Shown here one piece after another: positions 1 through 25,835 of a stretch of 64,000 nt of DNA. How positions within the stretch are numbered: the stretch's first letter is position 1; every line of letters starts with the position of its first letter. The notes beneath the pieces are model-generated. The model searched no databases. It saw only the letters and a list, made by a program, of their open reading frames with translations, and was not told where the DNA came from. Origin of the DNA: Asterias amurensis. Its lineage: Eukaryota > Echinodermata > Asteroidea > Forcipulatida > Asteriidae. Made by a program: the position numbers and the translations under genes. Location of the stretch: assembly GCF_032118995.1 (NCBI RefSeq), contig NC_092669.1, positions 9,981,501 through 10,045,500 of the forward strand, read 5' to 3'.

Positions 1-37
1 TGTGGAGATTGAGTCTATTCTGTTTGCATCTATGGGT

Positions 38-290
38 TGTTGTGGCCAAGCGGTTAAGAGCACCGAATTCAAAGTCTAGTTTGTGTGATCACCAGAGTGT
101 GGGTTTCGAGTCCCAGTTGTGACACTTTGGTCCTTAAGCAAGACACTTAACCATTGCTTCGTCCTTCGGAGTTGACATAAAGCCGTCGGTCCTGTGTGTT
201 GTGAAACACATGTAAAAGTACTCGGTGCACTTTCTATCGAAAACAGAAGGGGTTCACCCTGGTGTTCCTGGTTTGATTAGCTGCATATTG
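38..290 (+). repeat. tRNA-Leu-derived SINE copy
   Basis: The head reads like a type II tRNA (GGCCAAGCGGTTAAGAGC as A-box region, GGGTTTCGAGTCCCA as B-box region). It is followed by the body seen again at 44866 and 45126 (GCAAGACACTTAACCATTGC). It lies in the intron before the first visible ZNF143-like exon. Confidence 0.7.
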
Positions 291-372
291 TGCCATGTGG
301 TGATTTCTTAATCTTAGAAGTTTACCTGAATGTAGGATTTCTAACTCGAAATTTTTGTTTCTGTCCCAATAG

Positions 373-14241
<13,869 letters not shown>

Positions 14242-14342
14242 AGCTAGTCACTCAGTGGGGGTGAGCGCAAAAGTCAAACTTTCTTACAGTAACTGAATGG
14301 ATGATACATAATTGGTCTTCAAACCCAATTTCATAGAGCAGC

Positions 14343-14715
14343 TTAAAGGCAGTGGACACTATTGGTGATTGCTCAAAATAATTATTAGCATAAAACCTTA
14401 CTTGGTAACGAGTAATGGGGAGAGGTTTATAGTATAAAACTTTGTGAGAAACGGCTCCCTCTGAAGTGGAGTAGTTTTTGAGAAAGAAGTAATTTTCCAC
14501 GAATTTGATTTCGAGACCTCAAATTTGAGGTCTCGAAATCAAGCATCTGAAAGCACACAACTTCATGTGACAAGGGTGTTTTTTTCTTTCTTAGTTATCT
14601 CGCAACTCCGACCAATGGAGCTTAAATTTTCACAGGTTTGTTATTTTATGCATATGTTGAGATACAGCAAGTGAGGAGACTGGTTTTGACAAATACCAAT
14701 AGTGTCCGTTGGCTT
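14343..14715. mobile_element. MITE, GGCAGTGGACACTATTGG family, full length
   Basis: GGCAGTGGACACTATTGGTG at left, ACCAATAGTGTCCGTTGGCT at right, central palindrome around GAGACCTCAAATTTGAGGTC. It lies about 100 bp after the ZNF143-like stop, so probably in the 3' UTR. Confidence 0.88.
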
Positions 14716-14790
14716 AAGCAGAAATTAATGCTGAAGAAATGAAAACTAGTGAAAACTAGCAAGATACCAGTCATAAATGTTACATGTGAC

Positions 14791-16301
14791 TAACGTCCGT
14801 CGATGTCGGTTTTTTCCCATAACCGATATATCGAAAATTTAATATCGAGTATACTCGATATATCGAGTATTTCCCGCGCGCAAGATGGAAGCCTAAAAAC
14901 AGCACTTGGTATACCCATGGAGGTAGAAATATATATACCGTAGACTGACAGTTTAATAGGGTTACATTTCAACCTGTTTTTGTCTGATCCCCCGAACTTG
15001 TTTGTAGTTCAAACAATTTCAAATTGCGTAGTCCCGCCCCGATTATTTCTGGTTTTACAACAAAGTATGATCGCCGCTACCGCTGGCTTGGCCATTTGGT
15101 GAACGCTCACCACAATTCTCGATTCGTGATTGGCCATGATTGGCCGTCTCAAAATGACACAGAGCCTTTGTGAGTTGCGTGACTCGCCGACATTAAGGTG
15201 TCAGTTGCCGATGCATTGACGTAGAAGTGTCAATCAAGTTGTCCGACGGGCGCCCGGACTACCTTTACGGTTGAAAATGGTTGAGATAATCATCGAAAAA
15301 AAATCACTAGAAAGTCCCGCAAAACACAGACCTACCACTCCGACTCCGCGATCACAATATACAACGCACGCAGCATGCAGTCACATAGTCTCCAATAAAG
15401 GCTCGTAGTCTTTTTACTTTGCATTCTATAACAAAGGCAAGAAACATTGAATGCTAGAACGCCCTCTATTGTCGAAATAACGCAGTGCATCACGCGTTAC
15501 CGCCTTGACCAAAGACTGCACGTGTCTGTGCATGCTTGGGCAAACGGGTTTTCCCCCCGAATTGCAATAACCATACACGCTGGTGTGCACGCTTAAACCG
15601 TACAAAAGCATAGTCTTCGCTCGTACGCACGCAATAGCCGCCGACAGCGTGGTCTGTGCTGCGAAGCATAAAGTTCCTCGGAAATGTTAGCTTGTTTACA
15701 ACACAACGTGTGGGCTTTATTTGACCAAAATGACGCCATTACGATACCTTGGATTGTTAGAAAGATTATTTTACTGTATAACGTAAGATTGTTTTCTTCC
15801 TTGTTTTGTTTTGTCTTGTTGATTCGGGGAAGTTTTTGCGGGGTGAAGACGCATTGATTTTGATCACATGCGCAATGGGAAGTTGCATCTTAAACAGCCG
15901 ATGGGGCAGCAGCGGCGGTTTCTTTTGAGGTTTTACCGAGCGCTCGCCGCGGGGTCGTGAACTTCTGCGGCGGGCCGGCGGCTGATGGCGAAAACACAAA
16001 GAACAAGCAGACATACTTGGTTGTAAAACGTATTTTATTTAATAGGGCAACTCAAAATGATGAAACTACATAACGACGACGGCTTTTCTAATACTCAAAC
16101 ACAGATTTCTTTTAAATAATCGGACACTCTTTTGGTATTTTCGATATCATTTAGGAACATCGAAATTTTCAAAACATCGAAATTATTTTCGATATATCGA
16201 AAATTCCGATATTACGATATGATTATAAAAGTGACATCGGCGATTTCGATGTCAAAAAAATATCGAGTTTTTGAGTATTTTCGATATATCGACGGACGTT
16301 A
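14791..16301. mobile_element. hAT-like non-autonomous transposon, 1511 bp, with 8-bp target duplication
   Basis: Terminal inverted repeats TAACGTCCGTCGAT and ATCGACGGACGTTA are perfect, flanked by CATGTGAC at 14783-14790 and again at 16302-16309. Subterminal regions are full of TCGATATATCGA-type palindromes. The host sequence (AGATACCAGTCATAAATGTT before, TTGGTATTTTGGCTGGTAAC after) is an older MITE seen intact near 63560. No transposase is recognisable inside; the short open frames have no known similarity that I can see. An 8-bp duplication is typical of hAT elements. Confidence 0.88.
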
Positions 16302-16526
16302 CATGTGACTTGGTATTTTGGCTGGTAACCTCATTCTGGCAGGCATGGTTTTCCTTGTACTTAATTCTGATTCCCGATTTTGTTTGCCCTTGGAGAAATC
16401 TGAAAAATTGTGATCAGATAACCTGAAAATGATATTAAAGTCAACACCATGTACTTGTCGGTCATCCCTTGCAGTCAGTGAAATTGTCCCACTCTTTTTC
16501 CAAGGAACCAATATCATGCCTGTTCA

Positions 16527-16779
16527 GGGCCCAATTTCATGGCTCTGCTTACCGCCGAATTCTGCGCTTACGATCGCGATTCCCCGCTTACGTGCAAGCG
16601 CCGAATTTCTGCGCTAGCCTTGTAGAAGCGTAGATTTCCTAGTAACGTGAAGTACGCACGCGCAGAAGCCCAAATTCGTCGCTAACCCGTGAAATACGCT
16701 TGCCGTAAACACAGAATTCCCTGCTTCCGTAAGCGCCGATTCTGTGCTTACGGTAAGCAGAGCCATGAAATTGGGCCCT
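16527..16779. mobile_element. GGGCCCAATTTCAT-type MITE (GCTTACCG subfamily)
   Basis: GGGCCCAATTTCATGGCTCT pairs with AGAGCCATGAAATTGGGCCC. The interior has repeated GCTTACG motifs. A close relative lies at 53241-53490. Confidence 0.9.
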
Positions 16780-17053
16780 GGTAAGTGTAATTTTGAATTA
16801 CAATAAGTTTAAAAGTCCAATACATCATCAGTATTCAGAAGAAGTAAATGCATTCTAATCCTCTAGTTTGTATCAAGGCAATGTAAAACAAAAAGAGGTG
16901 CTAAACCTCCTCATATGACCGGCGAAAAAGCCCCCCTGGCCTAAATTTATTTATTTCAAAACGTTTACTTCAAAAATACCTTGTAAATCTTACTGTAAAA
17001 AGTCAAAAAGCGTATGAGCTGTACTTTTGATTTTTGGGGTTGAACAAAGAATT

Positions 17054-17125
17054 GACTAAAGTGGGATTCGAACCAACAACCTCCGAATTAACGTGCCGTC
17101 GCTCTACCAACTGAGCTGTCCAGCC
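17054..17125 (-). repeat. tRNA-like SINE head (AsnGTT-like)
   Basis: On the minus strand: AGCTCAGTTGGTAGAGC, then CACGTTAAT and GGTTCGAATCCCAC. 72 nt. It is followed on its 3' side by the family tail; a degraded copy of the 48994 element. Confidence 0.7.
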
Positions 17126-17248
17126 CTATATTGGCGGTGTCCCTATTTTGTCAATATCTCTGTTTGGGGGTGCCAGGTATCAATATAAACCACAAGGGAA
17201 ACTGACTGGGTAAATTTTGAAATGATTTTTGGGGTTGAACAAAGAATT

Positions 17249-17326
17249 GACTAGAGTAGGATTCGAACCAAGACCTCCGGATTAACGTGCCGACGCTCTA
17301 CCAACTGAGCTATCTACTAACTAGCC
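17249..17326 (-). repeat. tRNA-like SINE head (AsnGTT-like), second copy
   Basis: Same family as 17054, with a small insertion (TAGTTAG) near the 5' end of the head and a loss next to the B box. The 3' tail contains AAACCACAAGGGAAACTGAC in complementary orientation at 17189. Confidence 0.65.
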
Positions 17327-18407
17327 CTATATTGGCGGTGTTCTATTCTTTTTACAGCTTTACTTTTGTTTACATAATACCATTGTTATACGCTGTGACA
17401 GGATCCACAGTGTTTTGTACACGGGAGGGGGAAAATGGACACTAAAAAAATGCTAATAGCATCAAACTTATAGAAAATTGGGTTGAGATTACAAGACGTT
17501 TACAAGTTCCTTCAGCCATCAAAAGGGCCATTCAAAATATCCAGTCTTTTAAAATTGTGATATTGTTTTTATAATTTATAAAGCTTTGACAACTGTAGTC
17601 AGGAAAAGCCATTGAAATGTTGGGATAGCTGTAATATAAAAAATAACTGTTTCATTTGTGGCATCACTATGTCATACTATATTATACACATATTGACTGG
17701 CAATGAGGTAACTAGTGTACGTCTATTCCCCCGAGGGACTTTGAGTGACCAAAAGAGGGACCTTTTTTCCCGAGGCCGAGGGAAATAGGTCCCTCTTCTG
17801 CTCTTCGGGCACTATTCCCGCAAAACACATGGGCGCGATCACTAGACTATATTAGTTCACCCCATGTGACCGTGTTTCAGCCAACCAGAATACAGAACAA
17901 GCAAGAGGTGTGTTATAAAGGATAATATTGAACGGTTGTCTTTTTTTGTGCGAAAATTTGGCTGGGTTGGTCAAAACATCTTTGAAAACTGTTAAAACTT
18001 TTAATGTTGGATATTCCAAATTACCCTTTTACCAATCATGTTTTATGCCTTCATGTTGGACACAGTGAATCTGTTTTTGCCGAGCGCAAAATATTTTGTA
18101 CTTTACAATATGGCGTGCTTTTATAAAACTGAAATAATATTTCCGTACAACCTTCATTTTCAATAATTGTATTTAATGAAACAAATTAATTCAGATTTCC
18201 TATAACAATTTATCATTATTTATTGTTTTATTTTAGAATACTGTGATAATAATTGTATATTTGTTTCCATTTTTGATACTTTGAATGAAAATCAAAAAAG
18301 GAGGTAAGGATAACTGCAAACTTGTCAGGATTCTTATGATCAAGTAATAAACCACAAGGGAAACTAACTGGGTCAACTTTGAATAGTTTGTGATCAACAA
18401 AAGAAAA

Positions 18408-18480
18408 ACTTACAACAGCAGGATTTGAACCTGCGACATCTGGACTAACATGCCAGCGCTCGACCAACTGAGCCGCCTAC
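18408..18480 (-). repeat. tRNA-like SINE head, divergent copy
   Basis: Minus strand: GGCTCAGTTGGTCGAGCGC, CATGTTAGTCC and GCAGGTTCAAATCCTGC. The tail TAAACCACAAGGGAAACTAA at 18346 (plus strand) links it to the copies at 17249 and 48994. Confidence 0.65.
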
Positions 18481-19780
18481 ATGAGGGGGGGAGGGGAAAG
18501 CGAGTCAGATGCCATTCAACCTGTTACTATACTGCCGTGTAGCCAGGGATCACACCTAATTGTTGCCTGGTTGCCTCATGCTAAGCATGATTGGTATGAC
18601 TGGCCTCATGCTAAGCATGATTGGTTTTGGCTGTGCAGTACTGAAACTAGGATGTAGAGGTTCTTAAGATTAAATCTACAGATTCTTTCTTGGATGCTGC
18701 AAGTAGGCTATTTTTAAAGTGCCTTAAAATAAACTGTAAGTCGATAAATTTTGAGTATAGCGGCCATCTTGACTTACTCCCATTCAAATCGATGCTACCA
18801 AACCGAGGCTGGAAGTAAAAATAGTCTGGTTCCTTTTTGTACATTGAAAATATCAGTTTCTATTACTGTCATTTGATACAGGGAACATGACCCAAGATGG
18901 TGGCACCATGATGGAGGTATATTCTTTAACCTCCGAACTATAGATGTAGGTATGAAAGAAGCTTGTAGTCAAAGCTTTATCATTGAAAAAGAGTGTTGGG
19001 TCACACGTAGGACAGCTCTTTGAGAATGTATAAATACATGTAGTTCTTATAATTGATTAATTCTTAATAAATTATTAGAAATGACAAATGGTGATTGTTA
19101 TTAAGTGTCTGATTTCACTTCATTTATAAACCCTCATTGTGTTTTCAGCTTGTGTAAAGCAGTGGCACAAATCAAGGAAGCTTTGGTTTTTGTAACCACT
19201 CGATTGGGGTTTTTTTTCTGATTTTTTTAAATGTGGTTGTACTTGTATACAATAAAAATTAACACATTTTAGGGATATCGCTAAGACTCCCACGCCCTAA
19301 GAAGCGGATTGGCGCAGAAATCTTCTAACATCCAAATTTTCTGGGATAAAAATAATATATTGCAGCGTAAAGCTGCCACAAGAATAAAACAATATAATGT
19401 ATGGTGTACGTACAGAATAACGTATTGTGTACATACACAATAAGTTGTTTTTATGTACAAGATAACTTATCGTGTACGTACACTTGTATGTATTGTGTAT
19501 GACACTAATAGTTTGGATTTATAAATTATCGTGTACGTACACAATAAATTATTGTGTATGTACACATGATTCATCGTGTCGTACACGTTTAGTTATCATG
19601 TACATACACGACGAGAGATTTTTTTTGTGGTGGCAATACTTTGATCTTCAAGCGGTCTCTCAAAACGTTTTTGTTTCCCCACTGAGAGCCTCCTGTAATT
19701 TTCTTTTGTTTTGATTTCTACTTATGTTATTTTGTTTTTCTTGTGAGGCGCTGTGTTAATTGTAGAGCGCCATAGAAATG

Positions 19781-19781
<1 letters not shown>

Positions 19782-19824
<43 letters not shown>

Positions 19825-20221
19825 CATTATCATTATCATTATCATTATCATTATCATTATCATTATCATTATCATTATCATTATCATTATCATTATCATT
19901 ATCATTATCATTATCATTATCATTATCATTATCATTATCATTATCATTATCATTATCATTATCATTATCATTATCATTATCATTATCATTATCATTATCA
20001 TTATCATTATCATTATCATTATCATTATCATTATCATTATCATTATCATTATCATTATCATTATCATTATCATTATCATTATCATTATCATTATCATTAT
20101 CATTATCATTATCATTATCATTATCATTATCATTATCATTATCATTATCATTATCATTATCATTATCATTATCATTATCATTATCATTATCATTATCATT
20201 ATCATTATCATTATCATTATC

Positions 20222-20268
<47 letters not shown>

Positions 20269-20322
20269 TATCACTATCACTATCACTATCACTATCACTA
20301 TCACTATCATTATTATTATTAA
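19782..20322. repeat. CATTAT hexanucleotide microsatellite, about 540 bp
   Basis: ATT repeats, then about 75 uninterrupted CATTAT units from about 19800 to 20249, then ATT repeats, then TATCAC units to 20308 and ATT again. Long Asn-Asp, Ile-Met and Tyr-His frames across it are by-products. Confidence 0.98.
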
Positions 20323-20714
20323 TATGCTTCTGTACAATATCTTTTAATGAAGAATCTATTTCCAGTAACACCCATGATCCAAATGAAAAGACCAATCGGA
20401 TATTGGATCTATGATGCATGAAGACAGCAGCCAAAATTAGCCACTTTTGGCCTAAATAAGCACTGGCGAAGCTTCTGACCTCATAAGGAAAACACAAATT
20501 CATAATAGACAACTTTATTAAAAAAAAGACACATTGAAAGCAAAATAGACCAGGGATAAAGGCGCGATCAATGTATACAAGGTCATCTTATAAAGAAAGT
20601 GGGGTAAGGCTTTTAATACGGTATAAATAAGGTGCGGCAAAGGAAAAAAGACATGTTGTATTATCTATTTATATGATTTTTATATTATTTTTCTGGTCAC
20701 CAGTTATTAAGAGC

Positions 20715-21115
20715 AGTGGGCCTTACTGTGGCACTATTGGTAATAACTTGATGTTACCTTTGGTAAATTTTCAAAGACCAGTCTTCTCACTTGGTGTCTA
20801 TCCCAACATATGTAAAAAAAATAAGAAACCTGTGAAAATTTGGGCTCGGTTGGTCATCAATAGAATATTGTAAAAACACCCTTGGTGTGCTTTCAGATAC
20901 ATAATAAAAGGCTTCAGCTGAAGTCTTTTATCAATTTAGTGAGAAAGTACATCATTCTTAAAAACTATACGTTACTTCTGAGGGAGCCGTTTCTCACAAT
21001 GTTTTACACTGATATGATGTCTCCATTGCTTGTTATACCCTCCATGGTTATACCAAGCAAGTTTTTATGCTAACAATTATTTAGAGAAATTACCAATAGT
21101 GTCCAGTGCCTTTAA
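20715..21115. mobile_element. MITE, GGCAGTGGACACTATTGG family, variant centre
   Basis: Left end is degenerate (GTGGCACTATTGGTAA); right end ACCAATAGTGTCCAGTGCCT. The centre is AAAGGCTTCAGCTGAAGTCT instead of the GACCTC palindrome, as in the copy at 48284. Confidence 0.78.
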
Positions 21116-21420
21116 AGGGTCTGGGTACTTTTTGTATGACAAAAAACACAATGTCCACAGATTGACATCAAACTAACACAGTTTGAAGATAATGATGGTA
21201 GAAAGCTTCCCTGAAAATATTACTTGCTGAAGTGCTATAGTTTTTGAGAAATGAATCAAACGATGTCACCAAAATAAATTTCGTCCTAGTGACCATGAGA
21301 CGAATATTATTTTAGCATGTAAAAACGTATTTTCATGACATGGTTTTACTCATTTCTCAAAAACTACAGCATCAGCAACTAATAAGCTTTCTACTATCAT
21401 TATCTTCAAATGGTGTACTC
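21116..21420. mobile_element. Palindromic MITE (GATAATGATGGTAGAAAGCT type)
   Basis: AAGATAATGATGGTAGAAAGC at left pairs with GCTTTCTACTATCATTATCT at right, around a TTTTGAGAAATGA/TCATTTCTCAAAA core. A relative hosts the insertions at 43070-44080. Confidence 0.75.
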
Positions 21421-21496
21421 GTTACAAAGTGAGCTTTTATGCTAATAATTATTTTTGAGTAATTACTAATAGCGTCCAGTGCCAACCTCTGAAAAT

Positions 21497-21873
21497 TTAA
21501 AGCCATTATACACTTTCGGAACAGAAACAAAAAATAGTTCACAGATTTACAAATAATTTACAGGGTTTACAGAAGGTAATGGTGAAAGACTTATCTTGAA
21601 ATATTATTCAATGAAATGCTTTACTTTTTGAGAAACCATTAAAACGATATCAATTCTCGATAGCGAGAATTACGGATTTATTTTAAACACATGTCATGAC
21701 ACGGCGAAACGTGGGGAAACAAGGGTGGGTTTTCCCGTTATTTTCACCCGACTCCGATGACCGATTGAGCCTAAATTTTCACAGGTTTGTTATTTTATAT
21801 ATAAGTTGTGGTACACGAAGTGTGAGCGAGCTTGGACAATATTGTTTACCGAAAGTGTCCAATGGCTTTAATA
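21497..21873. mobile_element. MITE, AAAGCCATTGGACAC family
   Basis: AAAGCCATTATACACTTTCG at left and CGAAAGTGTCCAATGGCTTT at right. Interior CTCGATAGCGAGAATTACGG matches the copy at 4432-4816 in reverse. Confidence 0.85.
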
Positions 21874-22092
21874 TCAAAAGGTCGCGTTTATTAGATAACG
21901 CTTAAACGCCGGAGCGAATATGTCCATGCAGGAAGAATAATCCCTTTAGGAAAACACAATCTGAGAAGCGTTACCACGGATACGCTATTTTCACCATAAC
22001 CGTATACTTTGAGTGAAATGTTTCTAAAAATCCATTTTACTATCCAAAGCCGCTGTGTACTACGTGGTACTACGTAGATTTGTATTGCCATT

Positions 22093-22477
22093 AAATGCAG
22101 TGGACACTATTGGTAATTGTCAAAGACCAGTCTTCTCATTTGGTGTATCTCAACATATGCATAAAATAACAAACCTGTGAAAATTTGAGCTCGATTGGTC
22201 GTCGAAGTTGCGAGATAATAATGAAATAAAAAACACCCTTGTCACACGAAGTTGTGTGCTTTTAGATAGTTGATTTCGAGACCTCAAGTTTAGAACTTGA
22301 GGTCTCGAAATCAAAGTCGTGGAGAATTACTTCTTTCTCGTAAACTATGGCACTTCAGAGGGAGCCATTTTTCACAATGTTTTATACCATCAACCTCTCC
22401 CCAAGACTCGTCATCAAGAAAGGTTTTACGCTAATAATTATTTTAAGTAATTACCAATAGTGTCCATTGCCATTAAA
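22093..22477. mobile_element. MITE, GGCAGTGGACACTATTGG family
   Basis: Left TGCAGTGGACACTATTGGTA, right ACCAATAGTGTCCATTGCCA, central palindrome GACCTCAAGTTTAGAACTTG. Confidence 0.9.
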
Positions 22478-23127
22478 TATCAGAGCCATTACCAATTACG
22501 TACAGACTATTAATGTTGGTACCAAAATTAATATTCTTTATCCCCGATGCAAATTTAACATCTATTAACTTAACAGAACCCTATTATGCGCGAATTTGAA
22601 TGCGCTTTATTGAAGTTCAATTAATTCTTGCTGAAATTACTTTATGAAAAAAAAAAAAAAAAAATAAATCATTGTCACAAGCTAGGCATTTCAAAGACCA
22701 TTGTTTAATAACTCAATAGCTTTTTATTTTTTTATTTTACATTCTCTCCTGTCACAGTTGACCTGTTTACGCTAATAAATTCCTTTATTCAATAATTAAT
22801 TGTTGGTAACAAATATCAAGAATGCACCCACGGCTGAATAGGCACCCGACATTAGGTGCATCAGCGCATCAAGTAAAAAAATGTCAAAGGAAAACTAATC
22901 ATAAAAAGGCATACAAACAATTAATGTGTACTCGGCATAAATTAATGAAGATTAACAAAAATAAAACTATTAAAAATTAATCATTTTTAGATGCAACGAT
23001 ATGAAGATAATGGCACTATCAATACAATATTAATACCAAACGTGTCCACCGCTTTAATTCATTGGTTGTTAGAAAAATATCACGCTGTGGCAACGGCTGA
23101 AAAGCCGACATTAGATGCATCAGCGCA
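22478..23127. other. A/T-rich spacer
   Basis: I see no exon or recognisable element, apart from an A tract at 22648-22664 and a repeated phrase CCGACATTAGNTGCATCAGCGCAT at about 22846 and 23103. Confidence 0.5.
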
Positions 23128-23518
23128 TAAAGACACTGACACTATTGTTAAGTGTTAAAGACCAGTCTTCTCACTTGGTGTAACTCAACATATGCGTAAA
23201 ATAACAAACATGTGAAAATTTGAGCTCAATCGGTCATCGAAGTTGCGAGATAATATTAATAATGATAGAAAATACACCCTTGTCACACAAAGTTGTGTGC
23301 TGTCAGATGCTTGATTTCGAGACCTTAAGATTCTAACTCTGTGGTCTCGAAATCAAATTCAAGGAAAATTACCTCTTTCTAAAAACTACGTCACTTCAGA
23401 GGGAGCTGTTTCTCACAATGTTTTATGCTATCCCCATCGTACTCGTAATCAAGAAAGGTTCTATAATAATAATAATAATAATTTTGAGTAATTACCAATA
23501 GTGTCCACTGCCTTTTAA
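23128..23518. mobile_element. MITE, GGCAGTGGACACTATTGG family
   Basis: Left end degenerate (GACACTGACACTATTG), right end ACCAATAGTGTCCACTGCCT. It carries an AATAAT expansion near its right arm. Confidence 0.82.
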
Positions 23519-23552
23519 GGACGAAAACGGTGAATGTGCACTAGACACAAAT

Positions 23553-23936
23553 TAAAGGCAGTGGACACTATTGGTAATCACTCAAAATAACTATTAGCAT
23601 AAAACCTCACTTGGTGACCAGTAATGGGGAGAGGTTGATGGTATAAAACATTGTGAGAAATGGCTCCCTCTGAAGTGCCATAGTTTTCGAGAGAGAAGTA
23701 GTTTTCCACGAATTTGATTTCGAGACCTCAAGTTTAGAACTTGAGGTCTCGAAATCAACTATCTAAACGCACACAACTTCGTGTGTCAAGGGTATTTTTT
23801 CTTTCATTATTATCTCGGAAGTTCGATGACCGATTGAGCTCAAATTTTCACAGGTTTGTTATTTAATGCATATGTTGAGATACACCAAGTGAGACGACTG
23901 GTCTTTGACAACTACCAAGTGTCCACTACCTTTAAT
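23553..23936. mobile_element. MITE, GGCAGTGGACACTATTGG family, opposite orientation
   Basis: Left GGCAGTGGACACTATTGGTA, right CAAGTGTCCACTACCTTTAA. Only 35 bp separate it from the preceding copy. Confidence 0.9.
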
Positions 23937-24452
23937 GAAGACACAAACTAAAACGATGAGGGTTTTGTAAAGTTAATCATTTTCATAATTTCAGTTTGAT
24001 GATGTTTTTATTGGAAACTACATAGTGGAAGTTAATTTAAACTGCAAACCAAACACAATTACAAACTATTTTATATTTTGTTTTGATGTGCAATGATTCG
24101 TGAGAGTATATTACACTACAATATCGACTTTGGGAAGGTTAAATTAATTTTAAATTTTCTAGCTGTACTTTCCAATAAAACCACAATTAAACTGACATTA
24201 CGGAAATTATTATCTTTACCGAACCGTCGTTATGCTTATAATATTAATAATGATAATATGGAACTTTTTATAGCGCAGGTGTCGCGCAAGCGGCGCTCAT
24301 GGCATTGCGGTTCAAAACAATTATGCATCACATAATTAAAAACTAGACTTAAAGCAACCTTGAAATATATATACTTTTTTTCTTCAAAAATTAGAGTATA
24401 TGTTTCTGAACAATAAAATAATTTTTGAAGTAATTGTTTTTAACGATTTATA

Positions 24453-24456
<4 letters not shown>

Positions 24457-24483
<27 letters not shown>
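24457..24483. repeat. A homopolymer tract
   Basis: 27 A residues directly upstream of the THAP-containing segment. The tract could be a retroposition tail or simple slippage. Confidence 0.9.
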
Positions 24484-24486
<3 letters not shown>

Positions 24487-24640
24487 GTTCGGGGGTGTCT
24501 CCGCCTGCACCTTTTGTGACGTCAATTGATGCAGACTTTGCCTCGATCGAACATCGAACACACGTACGTGCAAGTACATTCAAGTCCTAGTCGTGAGTTT
24601 GTACGTTTCGAAAAAGTTTTTTTTTTGCATTTTTCCGGCA

Positions 24641-24866
24641 ATGTCGACCAGGTGTATTGCTGCTGGATGCAGCAAAACAACTTAAGATGGGGTCAGTTTG
24701 CAAGTCTTTTCGAGCACTGTGCAGCAAACACTTCGAGCCGTCGTGCTTCGAGAATCCGGAATACACTACACATTTTGACATGAACAGAAAAGTTCTTTTC
24801 TACAACATGACGCCATCCCAACTTTTTTTTTTCCCAGCTAGTGGGGAAGTCGAAGAAAGTACCTGA
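24641..24866 (+). pseudogene. Decayed THAP-domain relic
   Basis: From the ATG at 24641 the frame reads MSTRCIAAGCSKTT, a C-x4-C start typical of THAP (C2CH zinc) domains. It hits TAA and continues as DGVSLQVF, matching the usual THAP phrase after the second Cys. In another frame follows SFRALCSKHFEPSCFE, the C-x2-H plus HFxxxxF signature. The spacing between the two halves is only about 16 codons instead of the usual 35-50, so an internal loss with frameshift plus a stop has inactivated it. Flanks carry TTGTGACGTCAATTGA at 24517 and TCGATTGACGTCACGAA at 25165 in inverted orientation, perhaps remains of transposon ends. A P-element-type transposase or a host THAP gene are both possible sources. 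No function is claimed. Confidence 0.7.
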
Positions 24867-25586
24867 AAGACGTAATGAACCTAAAGGAACATTTGCCTAT
24901 CGTGAAAAAACGATTGTTTCAACATTGAGGGCATGTTTTTAGCTTGCGCCAAGCGTCACTATCTTGTGTTGGTACTGCATGCGATTCACTGTGCTGGGTA
25001 ATCCGAGTGGATCGTCCGCACATCAGCCATGCAGTTGTGCGTGCAGTCTGCTCCGTGACAGTACTTCTTTGTCTTGCCTTCTGTACTTCTTGTCTTACAG
25101 ATCAGTTATCCAGACGTAGTGTTCGTGGCCAGACTACACATTTTCTCTTCAAATATCGCGCCTCGATTGACGTCACGAACAGCGCCTTCTCGGGTCGGGC
25201 TTATTTTCTAATTTGTAAATAACATGGAAACTAATTTTTCAAAACCTAAGTTAATTGTTTATTCATATTCCGTTCATCAAAACACATATTTTAGTGTATG
25301 ACAAAAGCTTTATTTTGAAAAAATACCACTTCCAGGTGACTTTAAATGCCTCGTTATATCGTTGTAGATGAGTTAAACTGTTTGAATAAGCCAAGAATAA
25401 TAACAAACCTATTTCAGTGTCAAATTTTTGTAGATTCTGACCATTTTTTGCGCTGTATCGTCCATACCTTTCGTAACTATATTTTATTTTCAGTTCTTTA
25501 TTCGATGAACGATGGTCCCACATGCCCTTTTCAAATCCACGGCTTCGGCTTTGGATTTAGCTTTAAGCCGAATCGTCCAAACCCCT
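24867..25586. other. Spacer after the THAP relic
   Basis: GC is higher from 24940 to 25200 than around it, and an open frame of 92 codons crosses it, but I recognise no domain. 25525-25580 is the left part of a CCACGGCTTCGGCTTTGG element split by MITEs (right part at about 26150-26220). Confidence 0.4.
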
Positions 25587-25827
25587 GGGCCCAATTTCAT
25601 AGAGCTGCTAAGCACGAAAGTTTGCTCAGCATGGAATTTCTTCCTTGATTAAAACAGGATTACCAACCAATTTCCATTTGTTGCATATTGCTTGTTACTG
25701 GTATTCATCTTTTGTTTGCTTATCCTGAAATTCACGTGGAAATTTGGTTGGTAATCCCGTTTTTATCAAGGCAAACATTTCATGCTAAGCAAATTTGTGT
25801 GCTTAGCAGCTCTATGAAATTGGGCCC
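25587..25827. mobile_element. GGGCCCAATTTCAT-type MITE
   Basis: GGGCCCAATTTCATAGAGCT and AGCTCTATGAAATTGGGCCC are perfect 20-bp inverted ends; inner arms AACAGGATTACCAACCAA pair with TTGGTTGGTAATCCCGTT. Confidence 0.93.
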
Positions 25828-25835
25828 TGGGCCCT

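Larger units (their letters stand above)
16780..19781. other. Intergenic or 3' UTR tract with SINEs
   Basis: Apart from the tRNA-like SINEs listed separately I see no exon. 17700-17840 is a repeat shared in reverse complement with 42745-42860 (CCCCCGAGGGACTTTGAGTG). 18700-18850 is shared with 54870-55012 (CCAGCCTCGGTTTGGT). AATAAA at 19251 could end the ZNF143 transcript, but this is not supported by anything else. 19400-19610 has many GTGTACGTACAC-type palindromes. Confidence 0.5.

Noticed and set aside
15766-16014. Basic 82-codon frame inside the hAT-like element
   Set aside because: No similarity to a transposase that I can see; GC content there reflects the element as a whole.
19727-20512. 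Long frame rich in alternating Asn and Asp, and Tyr-His or Ile-Met frames on the same stretch
   Set aside because: All are translations of the CATTAT microsatellite; flanking residues show no domain and no splice context.
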